Shown here: one piece after another, positions 58,791 to 64,000 of the stretch
Numbering within the stretch: the stretch's first letter is position 1
Layout of the letters: every line of letters begins with the position of its first letter
Assembly (NCBI GenBank): GCA_958510875.1
Contig: OY294067.1
Span: forward strand, 254,821,736 to 254,885,735
Source: Endomychus coccineus
Lineage: Eukaryota; Arthropoda; Insecta; Coleoptera; Endomychidae
DNA length: 64,000 nucleotides
Direction: 5' to 3'
Made by a program: the position numbers and the translations under genes
The notes under the pieces: model-generated
What the model was told of the DNA's origin: nothing
The model's input: only the letters and a program-made list of their open reading frames with translations
Databases searched by the model: none

Positions 58791-59923
58791 TTCCAATCAT
58801 GGTTATAGATAGACCATTATAGAAATCTAGTTTGATTCAAGATATTACGAGCACTGAAGTGTATCTTGATTATCTGATCGAAACAATCGGAAAGAGCTAA
58901 ATTAACGACACTACCAAGCAATTTTTCATTGAAGTTTATAAATATATTGTCTATTAAGGTTTTCTTTGTTACACGAGTTTCAACAAAAATTATCTGCGTG
59001 AAATTACTTTCGGCTATTATATCAAAAACAATGAGCTATTTTTAGTTTGGTTGGTCAAGAAATGAAAGCTCAGTTTTTTGTGAATCAATCACAATATTTA
59101 ACCCAAGAACGTTATAGAATGGATGACCTAAAAATTAAAAATTACCCAGGAAACTTTCAACAAAATGAAAATGTTGAAATTGAATAGTAAAGTAAGAATA
59201 AAACAAATGTACACTTCAATAAGAGCAATTGTGCACCATTATGGTATGGGAATAAAATGGGCATGGCAAAATATGTGATTGACATAAATTTCCTGAACAT
59301 GTGTTGATAAAGTTATAAGTGAATTATAAAAATCACATGCAAAGGATCTGCGTAAAAATAACTGCAGGATTTCACCAATCCGATATTACATTGAACCCTC
59401 TCCATTCTTAAGATGAGCTACTACTACTAGTAGCTCATAGGTTCTCTCACAAAAAAAGAGAACATAATTTGAAAAAAAAATTATTGCGATAACACTAATC
59501 TCTGGGCTTTAAATTATTCCACCTGAACAAAAATCTTGCAATAAAAATGGCTCAAACTGCCATATATAGATTTTCTAATCATTCAATCTTATTTTTGTGC
59601 AGAAAAAACATCCAAAAAAATTAAATTTTACCAGAATTTTTTTCAGTTACAAAATAATTATCAATGACTTGCATACAATTAGTTTAAAGAAATCTGACTG
59701 CTGCGCTATAATCCAAAGGTTATCACAGTATAGGAGGATTGAGCAAACCTTATCAATCAGAGAAAATGAAAACAATATATTTCTATTATTCATTTAATAC
59801 AAAACATTCGTTGACAAAAGCCTTCAGCACAGCCTCATATAATAAAACAAAAATAGGTAGTTAAAAGAATAAAAATTACGAATGAGCAATTTTTTTAACC
59901 TGAGAATTATCCATAGTGGAAAG

Positions 59924-62900
59924 TTATATGGCGGTTACTTTAACATAATCAATTTCTAGAGCACTCTCATCACCCCAAGTAGGGTACCATTGTGAAGTAG
60001 ATCTGAAGAACTTTTTCTGGCTTAATCCATCTGTATTAACCCATGGTTTTGTTCCGTCCGATCTATCTGGGAAATTGTGACCTCCTGCTCCGACACCAAT
60101 TGTGATATACATCTGTTAGACAAAGATACTATTTTAAAGTACAAACAAGATAGGATTGAAAACAATTTTTCTGTAGAATCATTTCAACTATGAATACTGA
60201 AGCAGCAGATGAGGGCATTGTTAAAAAACGAATATTGTTCAGTTATAAGTTGATTTAGTGAGAGCCGTAGCATGAAGAACTTGGTGATTGATATTTGCTA
60301 ATAACTATTTTATTCCAAAATCTGGAATCCAGTCGTTCATTTTACGTAAACGTTACGAACAAAGGGGGTGAGTGGTCAATAAAACATCTATGGCAAAAAG
60401 AGATAACTTGATTAATAAACTATGTAATCAATTATTATATATTTATTTACGTATAAAATTGAATTTTGCCTAGAATAAACCAAGTTTGAAAATGAATTGC
60501 ATTTCATAATGGCAGTGGCTAGACACCCACCAGCGATGGAACCATACTATAGTTCATTTACGTTAAGAATGATGTCATGGATCGAGGTTAGCCATTGTTG
60601 CCAGAATGGGCAACATTTCAATGTTTTTGAATACAACGAACGATTTGATTGAATAAACTGTTTACAAACAAAACTATGAGTTCTTTACTTATTATATCAA
60701 ATAAAACATTATTTATAATCTTAAATGTAATTAACAAACTGTTGGTGTGTACAAATTGTTTGAAGAAAATAAAGTAAGTACCTAACCCACATACTGTTTC
60801 CACTTGAAAGGTTCAGATAAAGATATGAAAAATAGGAAGAATATAATATTTCAACAAATATTCAAGTTAGAATGCATTTTTGGGGCCATACAGGTTAAAA
60901 GATTATCATGCATCATGTGGAAGTGTTTTTCATTTTCTGTTGCATACTTATGTATTAATGATTTTGATATGGGTGAATGTTGTTCAACATCCTATATATG
61001 AACTGAAGAGCTTACTTTGGTAGCACCACGTTGAACCACTTAGTTGAACGAAAACCGAGTGGAAGTTAAAAGAAAATATTCAGGACAAGATTCATTTCGG
61101 CTACATTTTGCATATATTTTGCAAGAGGTTCATAAACGATAAAAGAAATAGTACTTCTGATAACTAATAGTTTCAACTGTAGGTATGAACATTAAACTTT
61201 TGAAGAGTATAGCTTTAAATTGATCCTGGGAAGAATTGTTCCTGTACTTTTGAAGTTGAACTCTATCGACAACTCTGTATATGTATTGCCAACGTGAAAA
61301 TGATATATACCTGGTAGTGCGGCACTTAGGAAAATTGTTGAAATGAATAGGCTGCAAAAGTAAACAAGTATGATGTGACATCATCTTTATCGTAAAAATG
61401 CTATATGTTTGTAACAAGATCCACCACTACTGAGTAGTTTAGTCCACTGAAGATGGATTTGCAGCCCAAACCTAAATGTTGGCTAAAGATTCAGCAATTT
61501 CTAATTTAAATGATGACATTGTCGAAAATATTTGTCACACAAATCCAAACTTGAACACCGACTAATCTGGAAAACGTCGAGTTACCACAAAAATTAAAAA
61601 TAGAGGTAGACATAACGACGTCAGTGATTGGAAAACGAAAGAAAACTCAAGGAAAAGCAATTTTCAAAAAACCAGAACGACATAGTGCAGGTAACTGTCA
61701 GTGATGATGATAAATCAATAAACACAATATTGTATGAATATTGTGCAATAAATCATCGTATTTCACAGAAAGTTTGTCCCACATAGCATTCTGAACACCA
61801 CTCACAATCGATTTTGTAAATCCAGAAGTTGTCGAAGTCGAGAATGTTATCAAAGGTGTTGCCTAAATGGTTTTTAGATTTTTCCAACATCTGGTTGTAT
61901 TACAAATTTGGAATTATTACTTATTGAAGGTTATTTGAAGGTAGTGGCTATAATTTGGTAAATTGGTTGCGTTACATGTTCCTTTTTTGTTTAGAAATTA
62001 AGTTATTGATCAAAGTTTGTCGTGACCATCATTGTCCAACGCTATTTCCTGAAGTCTCAACTTCGTTGTTATAATTTCGCTGCCTCAAAGGGATGTTTGA
62101 TAATCTTGAACAAGACTATTAAATGGAGCTATTTTATAATTAATGGCTGTAACTAAATCCGCACGAGTATACCTTCTTGTTTGAGTGGGTTTTCTGTGTA
62201 TGTTGAATTCCATCTTTGATAATGTTAATATCAAGGGAAGGAAGCTGATCATCAGTTTCTATTTCTACAGTGAATTTGAGTGAATGAAATTGTCTATTAA
62301 GCATGTTCAAAATGCCATGTAAACCAAAATCTTTACTTGTAAACTTGGAAATATTTTCTCTATATCTATGGTCAAACTTATGGAAACTGATTTAATTTTG
62401 ATTTTAAGGAGGTTTCAAGTTTGCTTAGAAAAATATTCGCCAAAAAATGAGAATGGATTGACTTTTGCACTATCCGCTTTTTGTTTATAGTAGTTTTTGT
62501 TAAAAGTTTGCTCTATGCATAAAGACGATCACGTATTCTGTTTGAATAAAAAATGGTGGATCTTAAGTAAAAAACACTACGGATCCACCACTGGTAGACA
62601 TAAACTATAATATTCTTTAAAAATCCAGTAGTACAAATATTATTATTTAATAATTAAAAATAACAAATTGTTAAAAATCAATTCTAAATGTACTGATTGA
62701 TTGAATCATGTTTTATGAATAGTATATTTATTTGTGCAAAAACAAGAAACATCAAAAAAATAGGTTTTGAATGGTAGTTCTCAATAGTTCTCGGTTTCAA
62801 TTAATCTCAAATAGATCAACAAGCACCTCAAAATAATTATCCCCATCTGAATCTATTTGCTGTAAAAAAAACGTATACTCACTTCCTGATCGAATGGCGC

Positions 62901-63025
62901 AAGTTGTGAACCTGCCTTCCATCTTAAAGCATGTTTTAGGTTAAGGGATTCATCAGAAGCAAATCCTCCTTCAGGTGGGAAGATGTTTCCATAAACGTTA
63001 CCATCTACACTCACGCTTATTTTAT
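59924..63025 (-). CDS. GH16-3: two 3' exons of a diverged GH16 / beta-glucan-binding gene
   Basis: On the - strand, exon 63025-62883 (143 nt, acceptor AATTTAG, donor GTGAGT) encodes KISVSVDGNVYGNIFPPEGG and QLAPFDQE. After a 2.8-kb intron (62882-60113, acceptor CTAACAG) the last exon 60112-59924 encodes MYITIGVGAGGHNFPD, then KPWVNTDG, QWYPTWGDE and a final IDYVKVTAI. These match the GH16 C-terminal half. Unlike GH16-1 and -2, an intron separates FDQE from the next strand, and GHNFPD replaces the NGFFPDD segment; beta-glucan recognition proteins often look like this. The exons with the ExDxxE site lie beyond 63025 or outside the window, so enzyme versus binding protein cannot be decided. No stop or frameshift is seen. 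Confidence 0.75.
61740..62400 (-). mobile_element. Penelope-like element 3 fragment in the intron of GH16-3
   Basis: - strand pieces: ETDDQLPSLDINIIKDG (about 62215-62265), RLSNIPLRQRNYNNE (about 62065-62110) and YKIDCEWCSECYVGQT (about 61770-61820), the last being a GIY-YIG start. Their order fits the RT-to-nuclease end of a Penelope-like element. Several stops are present. It has the same orientation as the host gene. Confidence 0.7.
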
Positions 63026-63189
63026 CTAAATTATAAGAAACATTGTTTTAATATTCAATTTCCAAATTAGTGCTGATCAGCGAGTCGAGAAGAACTTCAG
63101 GAGTGTATTGTACATATAAAAAAACAAAAAAATTCTTGTCCGATTTTCATTTGTTTTCAAGTTATATTATTTTTCTATACTTTGACTAC

Positions 63190-63700
63190 ACATGAGGAAA
63201 ACCTATAACGTTCGAAGAACATCGTGTGAGCAAGCGGTGGAACGTTTGGAGAGGAGATAGGCATTTGAATGTTTCTTGAAAGTTTGGTGGTTATAGGCAT
63301 AGGGAAAGATCCCAATAGGCAAAGAGTTTGATAACTTCACCGTTCGGTAGAAAAATGAAGTCTGATAGGAAGAAATCCGGCAGGTCTCGAGCTTGACAAT
63401 GAAAGGGTAACTAGCTTGAGCTCATCTGGTTAGTCTATCTGGAATCTCTCTTGGTGGAGCATCAGATGAGATATCTGATGAACATCGAAAATGGAAATAT
63501 CTATAGATAAGAGATATCCCGCCCACCTTTCAATGCTGTTCTAGAGAGGTCAATGAATATGTAAGAGTGATCTTCAGACGAATAGCTCTCTTCTGGATAG
63601 AATCTAAGAGCTTAAACGTATGTCTGGGAGCCGAACTCCAAACATGTGAACAGTACTCCAGCACAGGTCGAATCTGTGCTTTGTGGATGTAAAGTACAGA
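63190..63700 (-). pseudogene. Non-LTR RT C-terminal fragment, antisense
   Basis: On the - strand, 63595-63685 reads HKAQIRPVLEYCSHVWSSAP followed by TFKLLDSIQK, the conserved C-terminal region after the RT thumb of CR1/Jockey-type elements. Downstream pieces (YRYFHFRC) continue the match with frame breaks. It lies just upstream of the GH16-3 exon, so in an intron if that gene continues. Confidence 0.78.
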
Positions 63701-63839
63701 TCAACCATGGACTTAATCCATTTTTATCATCACTTTATCATATCATCTAGTAAGTTTAATTAGATCTTCAAATTCAGCGGATGATTTTGTGAAAACCTCC
63801 CCTAGAATCACTCCAACGAGGATATACCCAGCCATAAAA

Positions 63840-63985
63840 GGGTTCAGTGTCAGTCAAGGAGGCAGGTCCATGCAATAAATGAAGAACTGGCAAACATTTT
63901 GAAATCGGGATCTGATAACATGGTAGAGTTTAATGCAACCACAACTCAAAGCTTGTATTTCCTCCAGGAAGTCGGATTCCACAGT
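63840..63985 (+). pseudogene. Non-LTR RT fragment, sense strand
   Basis: The + strand frame reads INEELANILKSGSDNMVEFN followed by ATTTQSLYFLQE. This resembles the RT segment after the active site (a W--DN-VEFN--KTQ type motif). It is opposite in orientation to the fragment at 63190-63700, so the two are not one simple insertion. It runs to the window edge. Confidence 0.6.
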
Positions 63986-64000
63986 CCCTGATATACCCTG

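Noticed and set aside
1..64000. tRNA, rRNA or microRNA genes
   Set aside because: I scanned for obvious tRNA-like or rRNA-like blocks and saw none, but without a folding or covariance search I cannot exclude them.

Overview
The window looks like AT-rich insect nuclear DNA, most likely from a beetle. The coding genes are split by introns with canonical GT/AG ends. The gene family is an arthropod-type glycoside hydrolase 16 (GH16) of the digestive beta-1,3-glucanase kind. The repeats are insect-type: Tc1/mariner, hAT, piggyBac, Penelope-like, BEL/Pao and non-LTR elements. The order Coleoptera is inferred from the gene style and is not proven by the sequence.

Host genes. There are two complete four-exon GH16 genes on the + strand: GH16-1 (2033-5787, 381 aa) and GH16-2 (40423-50429, 386 aa). 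The last two exons of a third, diverged GH16 gene lie on the - strand (63025 down to 59924). GH16-1 and GH16-2 share every intron position and phase, have a signal peptide, lack an N-terminal carbohydrate-binding extension, and keep the catalytic GEIDLMES motif. They look like tandem paralogues encoding secreted, active laminarinases. The third has a different intron position (after FDQE) and may be a more distant paralogue or a beta-glucan-binding relative.

Layout. 1-2032: upstream of GH16-1, with a mariner relic and a short sequence (880-1020) that recurs at the edge of the satellite. 2033-5787: GH16-1. 7184-7640: deleted copy of a hammerhead-bearing palindromic element. 7736-7994: hairpin MITE. 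9457-11831: DD41D Tc1/mariner-type transposon with about 470-bp TIRs. 11864-12930: non-autonomous TIR element. 13929-15527: hAT element with a perfect 8-bp target duplication. 16437-28417: tandem array of 36 units of 333 bp, part of each derived from the endonuclease domain of a non-LTR retrotransposon. 28418-29885: decayed RT and RNase H of a non-LTR element. 29886-38439: ruined BEL/Pao retrotransposon, itself hit by a 735-bp insertion with a 14-bp target duplication, an unidentified block and a second DD41D element. 38440-39046: TIR element at the end of its integrase. 40423-50429: GH16-2, whose introns 2 and 3 hold two Penelope-like fragments, a piggyBac relic, a Tc1 relic, a mariner relic, a palindromic MITE and a tandem duplication. 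51012-52047: about 1-kb palindrome with a hammerhead motif at each end. 52330-54645: third DD41D element. 55069-55570: hairpin MITE. 57167-58790: non-LTR RT relic. 59924-63025: 3' part of GH16-3 with a Penelope-like fragment in its intron. 63190-63985: two non-LTR RT fragments in opposite orientations.

The most striking things are: (a) a satellite whose unit fuses a short non-TE-looking sequence to part of a retrotransposon endonuclease, with ancestral-looking edge units and homogenised inner units; (b) three copies of a 42-nt hammerhead-type ribozyme motif in a palindromic element; (c) three different long-TIR DD41D-type transposons, one with a spliceosomal-type intron in its transposase and one whose TIR duplicates the transposase start codon.
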